Assembly (NCBI GenBank): GCA_009760855.2
Contig: WPIO01000009.1
Location: forward strand, 1,745,001-1,809,000
Reading direction: 5' to 3'
Length of the DNA stretch: 64,000 bases
Source of the DNA: Cristatella mucedo
Taxonomy: Eukaryota > Bryozoa > Phylactolaemata > Cristatellidae
The notes beneath the pieces were generated by a model, which was not told where the DNA came from, made no database searches, and was given only the letters and a program-made list of their open reading frames with translations. Made by a program: the position numbers and the translations under genes. This document shows positions 13,103 to 24,275 of the stretch, one piece after another (position 1 is the first letter of the stretch; each line of letters opens with the position of its first letter).

Positions 13103-14122
13103 ATTAAGGACCATGGAATAGGATATCACTTCTATGCTGACGATACTCAGTTGTATTTGTCATTTAAACCGTCGGAATCTGCTGCAGAAACTGAGAAACT
13201 GAACGCTTGCCTTGCCGATATTCGATCCTGGATGTCGGAAAACTTCCTGAAATTAAATGACGATAAAACCGAACTGCTGCTCATAGGACACCCTAAGCGT
13301 GTGGCTGGATTAAAAGGCTTTGCTGGTCTAATAGGTGATGCTATTGTGCGACCTTCACCACGTGCTCGTAATCTAGGTGTCGTGTTCGACAGCTGCCTCA
13401 ATTTCAAAAGCTTCATTCAGAAGACTGCCTCTACAGCTAGCCATCACATCCGGTCCCTATCCAAGATTAGAAGCTGCCTCCCACAGTGGCTTGTACAAAA
13501 TTTAACTAGCTCTTTAGTTCTGTCTCGGCTTGATTATTGTAATTCCCTTCTGGCTGGGCTACCAAAGAAAGCTATTATGCCACTACAGCGGACTATGAAT
13601 ATGGCTGCAAGGCTGGTCTTCAAGTCCCAGCGGTTTGAGCACGTGTCACCTTTGCTGAAAGAGCTAGGATGGTTGCCGGTTGAGCAAAGGATACAGAGCA
13701 AAGTTCTTACGCTGACCCACAAGGCCCGCCACGGCTTGGCTCTTTCGTACCTAGCTGAACTGCTGCATCAGTTTCAGCCAATTCACGCCCTCAGGTCCTG
13801 TGTGGACAATAAATTAGCTGTCCCATTCCTCCGCTTAAAGACAGTTGGCGACAGAAGCTTTAGCTCTGCAGGTCCTAGACTGTGGAACTCGCTTCCACAA
13901 TTCTTACGCAACGACATCTACTCTCCAACTGCCGACTATGGCACACCTTTTTCAGCGGTCCTGAACTGCTACTTCTATGTTACTCACTACCTCAACTGCT
14001 CTCCTAACTCTGCTATGCTTGCCACTTTCTCTTTGTTGCGTGAGACGAAGTCTGTTGGATACCGAATGCGTACCGAAAGCCGCTTAGGCTGTGAGTGCGC
14101 TATACAAAACTCTCCTGCGTAA
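13103..14122 (+). pseudogene. L2-B reverse transcriptase C-terminal fragment
   Basis: An uninterrupted frame of about 340 codons runs from the insertion boundary to TAA at 14120-14122. It shows the RT motif C (FYADDTQLY), the following helix and turn (WMSENFLKLNDDKTELLL) and the conserved L2 thumb region (SRLDYCNSLLAGLP, WLPVEQRIQSKVL, RLWNSLPQFLR). With no start region and no motif A catalytic aspartate it cannot act as a polymerase. The intact frame indicates a fairly recent insertion. Confidence 0.85.
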
Positions 14123-14203
14123 CACCCACATGGTCTTTATGACTTTGTGGAGTTACTGACGGAGATACATACATACATACATACATACATACATACATAC
14201 ATA
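13103..14203 (+). mobile_element. 5'-truncated L2-B LINE with (ATAC)n tail
   Basis: The copy is bounded by a perfect 9-base target-site duplication CAAGGCTTG (13094-13102 and 14204-14212). It ends in about ten ATAC repeats after the 3' UTR 'ctttgtggagttactgacgg'. The preintegration site is recognisable in duplicon C near 20250-20275. It begins inside the RT palm just before YADD, so it lacks the endonuclease, fingers and motif A. Confidence 0.9.
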
Positions 14204-15426
14204 CAAGGCTTGCGGTAATTCTCACGATCCTGTGACAATTCCTAGTAAACGTCCTTTATTGGAATTCTCCAGTCAGATCAGCTGGCGTCGATCAATCACA
14301 TCTAAGCTCGCTTCAATACCCTCGTGTACTTCGGCTAGGCGTTATTTCCAAGCTAGCAACACCTGGCCAATATAAGCTGTCCGAATAGCTGGCAGTTTAG
14401 CCGTTCACTAATCAGACTTTCTCGTAGAGAATCCAGCCCAGCCACACATCATTTGCAGGACCTCTATCTATTCCTGCGGGCCACACCTTAGCAATTACAG
14501 GCTACTCTATAGCTAAAACATTTCGGCTTGGCATCGCAAAGCATTAGAAATTCACGCTAGTTCCGGTCGGAGTTCGTTGAAATAGGGGGCGGCCCATATG
14601 GCGGCCCCACCACGGGGGGGGGGCTTATCCTGCCCGAATTATTCTGCCACTGCATCCAACTTCTAGCGTCGTGGATGCTAGCTAACCATCGCTATTACTA
14701 CAGTTCCGCTTCTTAATGACTCAAGCCCAGTGTCCTTAATTGTCAGCAAATAACAGAGACCTTTGCAATACCTCGGGTTAACTCATTAACGGTATGACTG
14801 CCTCATCTCACATCAACGGCAGAGCCAGCCAAACCAGCCGAATTATGGCGGATAATTTTTATTCACGATTGTGCGATTATAGAATAATGAATAGTCTTGG
14901 CCGTATAAAACTCCGGCGCTATGAAATATACTGGCAGCTATTATTTTGAATTCGATAATGGCATTGGAGCAGATTTGAGCTCTAGGCCGCAGAGCCGTTG
15001 CTATTTGCAATGGCCGCTAATGAAAGGCCTTGACAGTCCACTGCTGTCAAATAGACTTGTCTAGATTATTGATACGGACTTGATGCGCTAAGATATAAGC
15101 GCTCTTCATAACTAGCCATGCTACAAGGTTCAGGTATCACCTATATTTTTCGCACGTCCGCTAAGACCAGGGCCGTTACTAGCGAGCGCTGTGTTTTCGG
15201 CCTAACTCTGACCGGACGCGGAAGCCGCTCACCACGTTTCCTGAGAGGTTACTTTCGTCTGGGTTTCTCTGGCTTTCTACTGAGCATTAAATCAATTTCA
15301 ATTTCAAGTTCCGACTAGTAACTATTAGCTATGCGGGTTCTAATATTCTCTGTAGCATGTTGGCCTAATCTTGACCTTAGTTAATGGCTCTCTTACAACG
15401 AGCTGTAAAGCACCCAGAAAGCGATT

Positions 15427-16220
15427 AATAATAATAATAATAATAATAATATTGCACTTGATAAAGCGCCCTCAGAGAACTTAATCTCTTTCTAGGCGCT
15501 TTACATTTGCTGCAAAGTGATACGCAATAGAATAGTAAGTAAAATCATGCTTGAAAAACAAACAAAATGAATAACATGGTTAGGGGTTACATGCACTGGG
15601 TCAGCATGCAAATGTGGTTAGTGGCAGCATGAACAGTGTCAGCACGCATAAGCACATCGAGGACGAATCACAAGGACCCACTAAATGCTGTCCTAAATAG
15701 GTATGTTTTTAAGTTTCTTTTAAATGTGGTCAGGTCAGGGGATGTTCTGATGCAGGTCGGGAGGGAGTTCCAGGCTGTGGGAGCATACGAGCTAAATGCA
15801 CGGTCTCCAAAGGATTTAAGATTTGTACGAGGTATTTCTAGACTGTTGGATTCCGAAAAGCGAGTGGTACGATGCTTTGCCTGATGGGGTAGTATCTCTG
15901 AAAGATAGGCTGGAGCCATAGAATGAAGAGACCTAAAAGTGAGCGACAAAACCTTGAAGTCAATCCGTTGCTTGACTGGTAACCAGTGCAGGTCGGCGAG
16001 AAGTGGAGTAATGTGGCAACTGCGACGCTCACGACAGACAAGCCTAGCTGCAGAGTTTTGCACCAGCTGCAATCGCCTGATCGCACATGCTGGTAGGCCA
16101 GTAAGCAGTGAGTTGCAGAAGTCGAGACGAGATGTCACGAATGCATGGACCAACTTGGACGTGGTATCCTTATCTAAACAAGCCCTAATTTTAGCAATGT
16201 TATGAAGCTGAAAATAGGCT
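15427..16220 (-). mobile_element. 5'-truncated L2-A LINE with ATT-repeat tail
   Basis: It interrupts duplicon B, whose flanks rejoin as in duplicon A (aaagcaccca...gcgattc). GATT at 15423-15426 and 16221-16224 is the likely target-site duplication. On the minus strand an open frame of 161 codons (15668-16153) encodes the L2 RT thumb and C terminus (SRLDFCNSLLTGLP, LLADLHWLPVKQRIDFK, AWNSLPTCIRTSPDL). Its 3' part is nearly identical to 7783-8413. Confidence 0.85.
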
Positions 16221-16490
16221 GATTCAGTTCTCTTAGCTGAACTACAGTCATTTTGTCATTTTATTGTAGCTATTGATAATTCCAATGACAAAAGACCAGC
16301 AGCAGCATTTGAATAGAAGAATGATCTCGACTAATGAATTGCCTTTCACTTACTTCACCGCTTCGCTGGTATATCTTCGCAGAACTTTTACCCAGCAGCA
16401 TAACCATGTGGCATCTAGATTGGCGCAGCCATCTAGACGGCAGGTGCAAGAGATTATCTCGTATTACGTCTAGACGGCATCTGCACGAGA

Positions 16491-16610
16491 TTATCCCGTA
16501 TTACGGTACGGAAGTCTCCAATCCCACTGCAGTAGGATCAGCTCTTCGTGATATCCCGTATTACGGCCCGGAAGACTCCAATCCCACTGCAGTAGGATCA
16601 GCTCTTCGCG
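16491..16610. repeat. 60-bp tandem duplication within duplicon B
   Basis: Two near-identical 60-base units (16491-16550, 16551-16610) contain 'tcccactgcagtaggatcag'. Duplicon A has a single counterpart near 4440-4490. Confidence 0.85.
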
Positions 16611-16984
16611 AGCATTTGATGATAACTTAATGAGGCTTTTGAGTAAATAAACAAAAAGAGATTAACTATCCTACATTGCATCCTTGTGAGAATTAGCACC
16701 ATTTATAAAAACTTGGTATCCGAATAAGAACATCGCCAATTTCCGGAGAATCTGCGTAGAGGTGGTAAAAATAGCAGTCTTTTGTAAGCGCCGGGCATGG
16801 CTGCTGCAGCAGTTGCAGCCACCCTTCGCTGGCTTCGCACTTCCGAACCTCCGCATCGAAGCTCCGTCCGTCTGCTTCCAGCCGAAATCACGTGCGCAGC
16901 ACGAAGCAAGAAGTTTTGGCTTTACTGGCATTTGTGGAGACTTGCTGGATTGGGACGCAGTTTCTTAGTTCGGACGCTGCAGAG

Positions 16985-17230
16985 GGGGCACTGCACTGGG
17001 GCTTATGGGATGAAGGGCATTTCGATCGAGCCACTTGCGCCACGCTTGCATGCTGACTATGTGCGTGCCACCCCTAATCGTCTTGTTCTTGCTGTTTATT
17101 GAGCATGCAACCACTAACCATTCGATCGTGCTTTCTTTGCAGCAATTATAAATTGCCTAAAAATATATTAAGCTATCTGAGGGTGCTTTATCAAATGCAT
17201 TGTTATTATTATTATTATTATTATTATTAA
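16985..17230 (+). mobile_element. L2-A LINE 3' end fragment
   Basis: It follows the L2-A 3' UTR (cttgcatgctgactatgtgc, then 'taccattcgatc'-like and 'gagggtgctttatcaaatgc') and ends with nine ATT repeats. It is inserted in duplicon B relative to A near 5720. Confidence 0.7.
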
Positions 17231-18673
17231 CTGTATCGAGCTCCTGCTTACCACTCAGATTCTTATTACTATCGTGCTAGGGGTTCGAAGGATCCTGTGA
17301 GAATCGCTTTTGAAAATCCTAGATATGGCTTGAGATTGGGAAGCGGCCTACAGCATTTTCTTTTCAGAACGAATTGTTATGTTATTGTCCACCAATCTTG
17401 AAGGCTGCTTTTACGTTGATCTTACTTTTTGCATTTAAATTTCTCAAACGGATTGGATACTAGAAGCAGGTTGGGCGAACACTGATCGAGGTAATATCCC
17501 TATCGGTGCCATGTAGATATAGTCTACGGTCATGACGTGCTCCGTTTCAGTAATATAGTTGATAACTGTCAATAAGCATATAGTGACTGAATAGTGACTG
17601 AACTTGAAAAGCATTTTGTTTTGAAGCTAGTTTGAAATGTGTCTGACATGCAGATATTCTTCTTGACCTGTACCAAAGCATGGCCAGCAATTTCGATACT
17701 TTCACTGATGCAGTCAACATAAAACTTGGGAGTGCCGTTAACGAGCATGCTCACGTACATTACGCCCGTGTACAGAAACGAGAGAATAGCTTTCAGTTTA
17801 CAGAAAAGCCTCAAAAAGGCGCCACTTTGATAGCAGGCTTAGACACCGCTTTAAGGGGTCACAGTGCGATGACGAGCGAGCCAATGTCAAAGACTTTCTC
17901 CAAGTCTAAATCCGGTTGTTTAGAAAAGCTGTGCGTCTTTTTTCACTCGATAACTGAAGTCCTGGCAGACGGGCTATAACATATTTATTAGAGGGTGAGC
18001 GATTTTCTTGCCAACTCTGATAGATCTCGATCCCCGAATACTACTTGCTCAGCCGACAAGTTGGTATCTTTCTTTTGTTCAAAAAATTACACAAGTTTGT
18101 GCCTCCATAAAGCCCTATTCAACCAAAGCAGTTGTTGAGTCGCACCAAGTGACCTTCTTTAAGACATGTTCAGCAGTTTCTACATATGACGTGGCTATCC
18201 AATAAAGTCTAGGGATGAGAAATCGTCTCCTAACGAACTTATACCATTATCTCTGAGGTCTTCACTGGCAGATAAACTTAGTCCAGCCAAAGCTCGGATC
18301 TTATAAGTTTCTCTGAATGTGGGGTGTTTTCAAAGATTCCCTTTTTTTTGCCAAGAACTCTTGAAAATATTGTCGCTAAGCGGCAGCACACGTGTAAAAG
18401 AACGAATTGTCAGAAACTTGCAGATGAGATTCAAGCAACATCACTCTGCTGAAACTGGTCTCCTTCATTGTAACAAAAGATACCCTGTGCAGCAATGATG
18501 ATGTGAATGCTACTTCCAAGGCCCTGCTGGATGCATCCTCATACAGAAGTGGTGACATGTGGCTTGACGGCAGATCAGACAAGCTCCTGGGATGTTTACC
18601 AGTTGCAAGCTATTTCGGGCAATAAAGCGAGCTGCAGTACTTTTAACACGATGTCGCTAACGCATGAGCGAGA

Positions 18674-18868
18674 TGTGATATCCCACACTTAACTTAGCAG
18701 GCACTAGTTTGTACAATGATCCCTATTTAAAATTTGACTGTGATATCCCACACTTAACTTAGCAGGCACTAGTTTGTACAATGATCCCTATTTAAAATTT
18801 GACTGTGATATCCCACACTTAACTTAGCAGGCACTAGTTTGTACAATGATCCCTATTTAAAATTTGAC
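18674..18868. repeat. 65-bp tandem repeat, three copies
   Basis: Three apparently identical units start at 18674, 18739 and 18804, each beginning tgtgatatcccacactt and ending aaaatttgac. A single diverged counterpart sits at about 11184-11250. Confidence 0.95.
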
Positions 18869-19019
18869 TGTCTTGAGAACGCAAAATTCGTTCTTATCTA
18901 TTTGCCAGATACTTTGGGATATTATGCCAACACTACGTGCCGGCATCTTGAGAGTGATTCTATTCAACAGATGATCCGACCTCGACAGGGCGATTTCCAA
19001 CCCACAGGCAATTCACTAA

Positions 19020-20250
19020 CCGCGGCGTGTACGTTAATCATCAGCCTGAACAGCCTCGCCCTTCCGGGCCGAGCTGTGGTGGCTGCGGCCACGCCTAATC
19101 AGCATTGTGGCTCGCTTTCGGGGCAGCAGCGATCTTATAGCAAGCATAGTGAGCCTGGGTAACTCTCGGAGGGCAACTGCTACAAAATAGGCGGTTTCCC
19201 AGCGGGGCCGACGGCGGCTACAGTTTATTCGGCCAGGATGTTTGCACTTCGCTACACGGCGGTTGAGACGCGAGTCCGGAATCCCCGTCCGCGCTTGCAT
19301 GCGTTGTGGACGCCGGAGATGCACTGACTCCATCGCTTCGCCCCCACCCCTTTCCTTCGCCTCGTGGGGGGCCCGGGCGTGCGATAGTGGCGCGAGGAAG
19401 AACGAAGCCCCCCACAAGCGAGTTGTGGCGGTGACGACGGCGGCTGCATTGTATCGTACGCAGGCAACACAAGCGAGCGAGCGTGCATACGGATGTAGCG
19501 GTTGTAGCCGTCGTGTAAGCCGCTCCGGAGCGCCATTAGAGAAGAGAGAGTGAGCAGAGATTCGGAGAAGAGAGCGTGGATAGCGTCCACACAGGCCCGT
19601 GGACAAGCAGAAAGTCGTTCGCTGTAGGGCTAGCGGGGTCATGCAACCCAGCTCTGACCCCTCACAATTAAATCTAGCTTAGCTATACACTACCGCTGGA
19701 CGGCAGCGCCTAACGAGCTGGTACGCAGCTCGCCCGTTCGTCGAGCGGAGTGGTGCGAGTCCGGCTGGGGCGGAACAGCGTTGCGGCGTGGCCACGCCCA
19801 CAGCATCGACTAGGCTGGCCCTTCCCCCAGCTCCAAAGGCCCTACCTACGCCAGCGCCCTAGCGACGGGGCCTAAGCCGCGGCCGGCGTCGACGTCCTAA
19901 CTTAGGCCCTTTATCGGATCCCCATCTAGTGTTACCTCTGCATCAAAATTCAAAATTATTATAGTTATTATTATTATTATTATTATCATTATAGTTGTTG
20001 GAGTTGTAGTTGTTAAAGGTATTATATATTCTGTATAGTTATGTACGTGTTATAGTTATTAAGTTAAATTATTGCTATAGTGCTGCTGCTTAATATTAAC
20101 GGCTAGACGCCGGGTACACCGACGCTGGTCGCTCATCACGCCCCACCCCCGCTAACAGTCGGCGACCACCTCCAGGAACACCATCTATCAGAATTTGCAA
20201 GTAAGTTTAGTTTGCAGAAAGTTCACGAGGAGAAACTGCAGACCGTCCTA
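19020..20250 (-). repeat. Unclassified repeat unit U, copy UC (GC-rich, expanded)
   Basis: The reverse complement of 19020-19310 aligns with UA and UB over the 'ccgagagttac' segment and the 'gtggccgcag...ggctgatg' end. The 'cgttaatattaagc' motif recurs at about 20085-20100. Between them are a GC-rich segment and an ATT repeat (19955-19990). A 202-codon minus frame (19034-19642) is Arg/Ser-rich and only partly shared with the other copies, so it is not called as a gene. Confidence 0.55.
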
Positions 20251-21263
20251 CCCATGAAAAGCTTGGGGATGGGTAGCTCTAACGATTCGGCAACAGTTGC
20301 CAGTAAACATCCTTTATTGGGATTGTCCAGCTGGATTTGCTGTTAGTTATCTATTTCATCTAAGAGCATAGCTCTTTGAACTAGCCTCGTATACTTCGGC
20401 TGGGTATTTTATCAGGGCTAGGAATGCATGACCTCTAAAAGCTATCTGATTATCAGGTAGTTCAGTCCTTGAATAAACAGATTTTTCATGTGGTCGTTGC
20501 GTGCTTACCTTTTCTAGAGTCGGTTCGTGAAACTAGCGAGAGGTCCTACTGGGAACCAGTTACCACGCGTGCCTTAATTTTGCCATAAAATGCTGTTCTA
20601 ATCATAATATTTTTTCTTTGCATTCTTAATAGCATGACGCTAGACCTTAACTATTGGCTCTTTTACAGCCAGTTGTAAAGCACCTAAAAACTGATTCAGC
20701 TCTTTTAGCTGACCTCTAGACGACTAAATATTGTATTATTATCATGGATAATTCCTGAAGCCAAAAACTATCGGCAGTATTTGAAACTAAGAAGAATCTC
20801 GACTAGCGAATAGTTTTGCAAGTCATCGCTTCGCAGTTTTATCTTGGCAGAACTGTAATACTATAGCCGAATGATACGGTATCCAGGTAACCTTCTCCTC
20901 CCACGGGCCTCCTAGCGGAAGCTCGTGCGGTGCCACCAGGTCCTCCTGTGGCGCTAACCCCGCACTTGACCATTGCTATTTGGCCTTATCTTTTTCATCG
21001 AGCCTAGCGTCCTCGGCCTGACATAACTAAGCTGCAAAAAAACCGGAACGGCTCACTCACAGCGGTAAACAAGCCGCCAGCGATCAAATGCTAAGAATAT
21101 ATGGCGGGGCAAACCTGACACTTTCGCCCCACGCCTCCTGACAAAACTCTATGCCTACTTCAGGTGAATGCAAAGTGTGGGCCGAGATTGAGTCAGCCAA
21201 TCCGGTACCGGTAAAGACGGGTCGTAGCGGAAGTTGTCTCACGCGTCAGCACGCGGTGAGTTG

Positions 21264-21302
21264 CTATTGGTTGAAAGCATGGAGTTCCGACTACCTATTT
21301 AA
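21264..21302 (+). promoter_or_regulatory. Core promoter of peptide gene C (inverted CCAAT box and TATA box)
   Basis: CTATTGG (21264-21270) and TATTTAA (21296-21302) are spaced as in gene A. The bases between them, including gaaagcatggagttcc, are almost unchanged although the surrounding flank has diverged clearly. Confidence 0.6.
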
Positions 21303-21327
21303 TGTTGCTCCTCCGCTCGGTTAAGAA

Positions 21328-21495
21328 TTGTCGCTTGTACGCCTGAGGACAGTCCTCGGAAAGCAGCGAGGCGAAGGGATCGTCAATGACCTGAGTCAGG
21401 CATCCGTCTCCAATCAACAAGCGCTTTCGCAGGAAGTGAGCCTTTAACCAATAATATCTGCGTTGCTGCCTCGCGGCGCCGGCTGGATTCGTGAA
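21328..21495 (+). other. Untranslated exon 1 of peptide gene C
   Basis: The start is estimated from the TATA box; the end is the donor GTGAA|gtaagtct at 21496. Unlike gene A, it contains an ATG (21386-21388) followed two codons later by TGA, a three-codon upstream frame. The intron runs 21496-22544. Confidence 0.5.
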
Positions 21496-22554
21496 GTAAG
21501 TCTAATCTATTGCTAAATTATTCACTCGCCTTAAACATAGATCACCGACCAGAAAGCCGTCTGCTAAAATCCTACATGCTTGCTTAAAATAGCTGCTCGC
21601 CTTTTAGATGCGCAACCGAGCTAGCCAAAAATTCAATTCAACAATTCCATGCACTTTCGCATGCCTAATCCTCCATGCTTCAATATCGTCTGTGAGCTTT
21701 ATTCCAGTGTGTCATCTTTAACCGCCGCTAGTGAGGAAATACTGCCGCTGTTATATCCGAACTTGAATCTGGAGCTTCGACGCTCATGCTAAATGTGTTA
21801 GGTTTGCAAGCAATAAGAGCAGTTGAAAAGCTGGCTACGCCGTCTCCTGGTTCTTGTACTCCCGAGGCAAGGCTTTTACAGCAGTTATAACCACCCTTTA
21901 CTGACCAGACTCCGTTAGACCCCGACAGAAGCTCCGATGTCTGTCTGTTTCTGTCGCGGCTCTAGCTTAATTGCTGGAATAAGGATTCTTGGCTTTAGGG
22001 GTGCTTATGTCTGCTTATATGTTGGATAGGTAGGCAGTTTCTTTACAGTCTTCAAAAAGGACCGCTTGTGCTTAAAGATGTACTTAAAGGATGCAGTTAA
22101 AGACCTGTATGGCCCTACGGATCGTTTTCTATTCAACGTGTGTTAAGATTTCACCATAAATTTATATTTATATCTGTATGTATGCATATATATATATATA
22201 TGCATAAACATACGCATATATAAATATATATATGCGTATGTGTATGCATATATTTGTGTATTTGTGTATAGCATACCATCAGCAATTCCAATACAGAGAC
22301 ATTGAAAAAGTTTTTGTTTTAGTCATTTCCTCATTCAGAGCATAATTAAGTAGCCATAGAAACAGTCTATAGATGGTCTTCTCGGAAAATGTGGTTTTAG
22401 ACCGTTAGGTTAGGACCTAGAGAAGCTCCGTAAACACTGATTGTCGCGCTTCCGGTACTGATATCCAGTTCACTGTAGTTGCATGAGCAGCTCCTAGGTG
22501 TGCAGCTTTCTGCATCTTATAGATTGCTCTCGCTTTTTTTACAGGTGTAATCGG

Positions 22555-22785
22555 ATGTACCACCAAACAATGATCTACGGAATAGCTGTGCTCGCTGTAT
22601 TCCTGCTCATGGTCAACGACGCGAGTTTTTATGTACACGAGTGCCGAACGTCACAATACTGCCACTACAAATGCGGCGGGAAGGCTTTTTGTAGAATTTC
22701 CCGGAAGCCTTTCGGTCTTAGGCTTTGCCATTGCGAGGGACATAACAATGGTCAGCGAATCTTAGTAGTGACTAGATATCGGTGA
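22555..22785 (+). CDS. Secreted six-cysteine CS-alpha/beta-like peptide, paralogue C
   Basis: The product is 76 residues. The exon begins at the acceptor tttacag|gtgtaatcgg (exon from 22545). I chose the ATG at 22555, matching paralogue A; the in-frame ATG at 22498 lies in the intron upstream of the acceptor. Residues 1-25 form a signal peptide with the same core (IAVLAVFLLMV). Cysteines at 30, 36, 40, 46, 58 and 60 keep the spacing of paralogue A. Seventeen of 76 aligned residues differ from A, including D35Y, L50R and H55L in the mature part and Cys8 to Tyr. The tail after the last cysteine (EGHNNGQRILVV) is conserved. The likely role is a secreted host-defence peptide; the precise family is uncertain. 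Confidence 0.75.
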   Translation: MYHQTMIYGIAVLAVFLLMVNDASFYVHECRTSQYCHYKCGGKAFCRISRKPFGLRLCHCEGHNNGQRILVVTRYR

Positions 22786-22978
22786 TGGACTGTGTGTGAG
22801 CCTCGGTAAACGCGAAAACTATAACTTCAGTCTGTTAATGCCATACGCTGAATCATATAGAAGCAATTATTTGAAAGATCATATGTTGATAACTTAATTG
22901 CGACCTCCAATATCTATGAAATTTAAAGCTATTTTATTCTTCTGAGTTAGTGACATCTCGTCACTAAAATGCTCGTTC

Positions 22979-22984
22979 AATAAA
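22979..22984 (+). promoter_or_regulatory. Polyadenylation signal AATAAA of peptide gene C
   Basis: Canonical signal 194 bases after the stop codon, at about the expected end of homology with duplicon A. Confidence 0.5.
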
Positions 22985-22990
22985 GGCATT

Positions 22991-24093
22991 AACTCCGTTA
23001 TCGCCGTTGCAAGCTGGTTGAAAGCGGCCTATGGTAGTTGCCGGTACAGAATAATGTTGTTGAATTAGCCTATCTTTACTTTACAGTAGTATATCCTGAG
23101 AAACATTTAGTAATAACAAAGAAACCGGATTTTTAGCTTGGTGTGCGATAAGTAGTTTCTAATCCTAAAGGAGCCACGTATTTGGTCTCTGGTCCAAGAA
23201 ACCACCTTCTGAGTCAAATTTATTTTTCAAGTATGATTTTATTCTGGATTGGAACAACTTCTCATACTAAACCCTAAACTAGAAAATGGTATTGTGGCGA
23301 TAATGAATTTACTCTCTTCAATGAAAGTGCCGTAGTGATATCGTCGACCGAAGCTGCTAAACTATGCACCCTCTTTGGCGTGTGCTATACGACGAAAGTG
23401 TTATTCAAATACCGCCTGCACAGCCAGTCTAGATGTTTAACTTTTTTCAGAATGAGGAACACTGACCGCAATGGCTGTCAAAAGATTTTCCTATTTCCTT
23501 GTTCTTTCTAGTTTAGACTGCTGTGAAAATCGGAGAATTAATGAGCAGTACTTAGTCGAACAGTGCTGTGCTGAACTTGAGCAAAGTATAGAAACTAACT
23601 TCCCAATAGCTCCCTGGAGCACTGCTCACAGCTGGTGAGCATCTATCTAAGCTTGGGCGTGTGTTTATCTGAAGTGCCGTGGCTCTACTTGAAAGTGCAA
23701 GATATATGATGCAAAGGTCAGCGGAAGTAATTGCGAAAAAATCGGGAACTTAAGTATGCTTATGACAGTGCCAAGAATAAACCTACCGCGGCCTGTCTGG
23801 AAGATACCCACGGCTATGCGGCTTTGGAAAGCCATAGCTCATCACCTAAATCACGTAAATATATCCCTATGGCTGTTGGTATCGAGCAGGATTCTGGTAT
23901 CTTAGCCTCAGCAGACGGTGTAGTGAGCCGAGTGGTCTTTCTTCCTGCTCTGTTTATCACCGCTGCAGAGCAAGTAACTGTTGAGACTCGTTACTAGACT
24001 GGTTAACCGCACCAATAACTGATATGTTGGACTGGCGCTCTGATGCTGTGCAAGCCCCTTTGTCAAATTGCGATCGTGCGATGTATGCTGTTG
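22991..24093. other. Intergenic sequence, nothing recognised
   Basis: Mixed-composition sequence with no exon, RNA gene or mobile element recognised. An 88-codon frame at 23731-23997 has no start context, cysteine pattern or paralogue here. Confidence 0.4.
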
Positions 24094-24275
24094 TGGGATG
24101 GCTCGCCGAACTCTCGTTGGATCTTACCTGGAGGTAGGATGCTCGCTCTTCACGACCACCCAGGTCGCGGGTTCGACTCCTGCAGTGGGCTCTCCAGCAT
24201 TGCCCACTGCTGCAAGCGGTGGTGATAGCTGTTAAAGCTCTGCCAACGCTTTATAAATGAGGCTGTTGAATTAGT
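24094..24275 (+). mobile_element. SINE-A copy 2
   Basis: It shares gctcgctcttcacgacc, a B box gggttcgactcctgcagtgg, 'gcaagcggtggtgatagc' and the 3' part 'aatgaggctgttgaatta' with the other SINE-A copies. An extra stretch of about 25 bases interrupts the A-box side. Confidence 0.7.

Larger units (their letters stand above)
14213..18200 (+). pseudogene. Duplicon B: remnant of a peptide-gene duplicon lacking promoter and exons
   Basis: The flank 14213-14400 matches duplicon C at 20260-20470. 15340-15422 plus 16225-16770 match duplicon A 4090-4690. From about 16790 the sequence jumps to the equivalent of A 5540, so the CCAAT/TATA block and exon 1 are missing. 17240-18150 then follows A 5790-6650 (shared 'ggtaatatccctat' and 'ctgaagtcctggcag'-like motifs). 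No equivalent of the coding exon is seen before 18674, where homology resumes with A 11180. L2-A fragments are inserted at 15427-16220 and 16985-17230. Confidence 0.65.
20255..22990 (+). repeat. Segmental duplicon C (contains an intact peptide gene)
   Basis: It is collinear with duplicon A from the upstream flank to the 3' UTR, with the same order of inverted CCAAT box, TATA box, exon 1 donor, intron landmarks (ttttacagcagttataacca) and coding exon. It lacks the L2 insertions present in B. Confidence 0.75.

Noticed and set aside
19034-19642. 202-codon minus-strand frame
   Set aside because: It lies in repeat unit U, is Arg/Ser-rich in GC-rich DNA, and is only partly shared with the other two copies.
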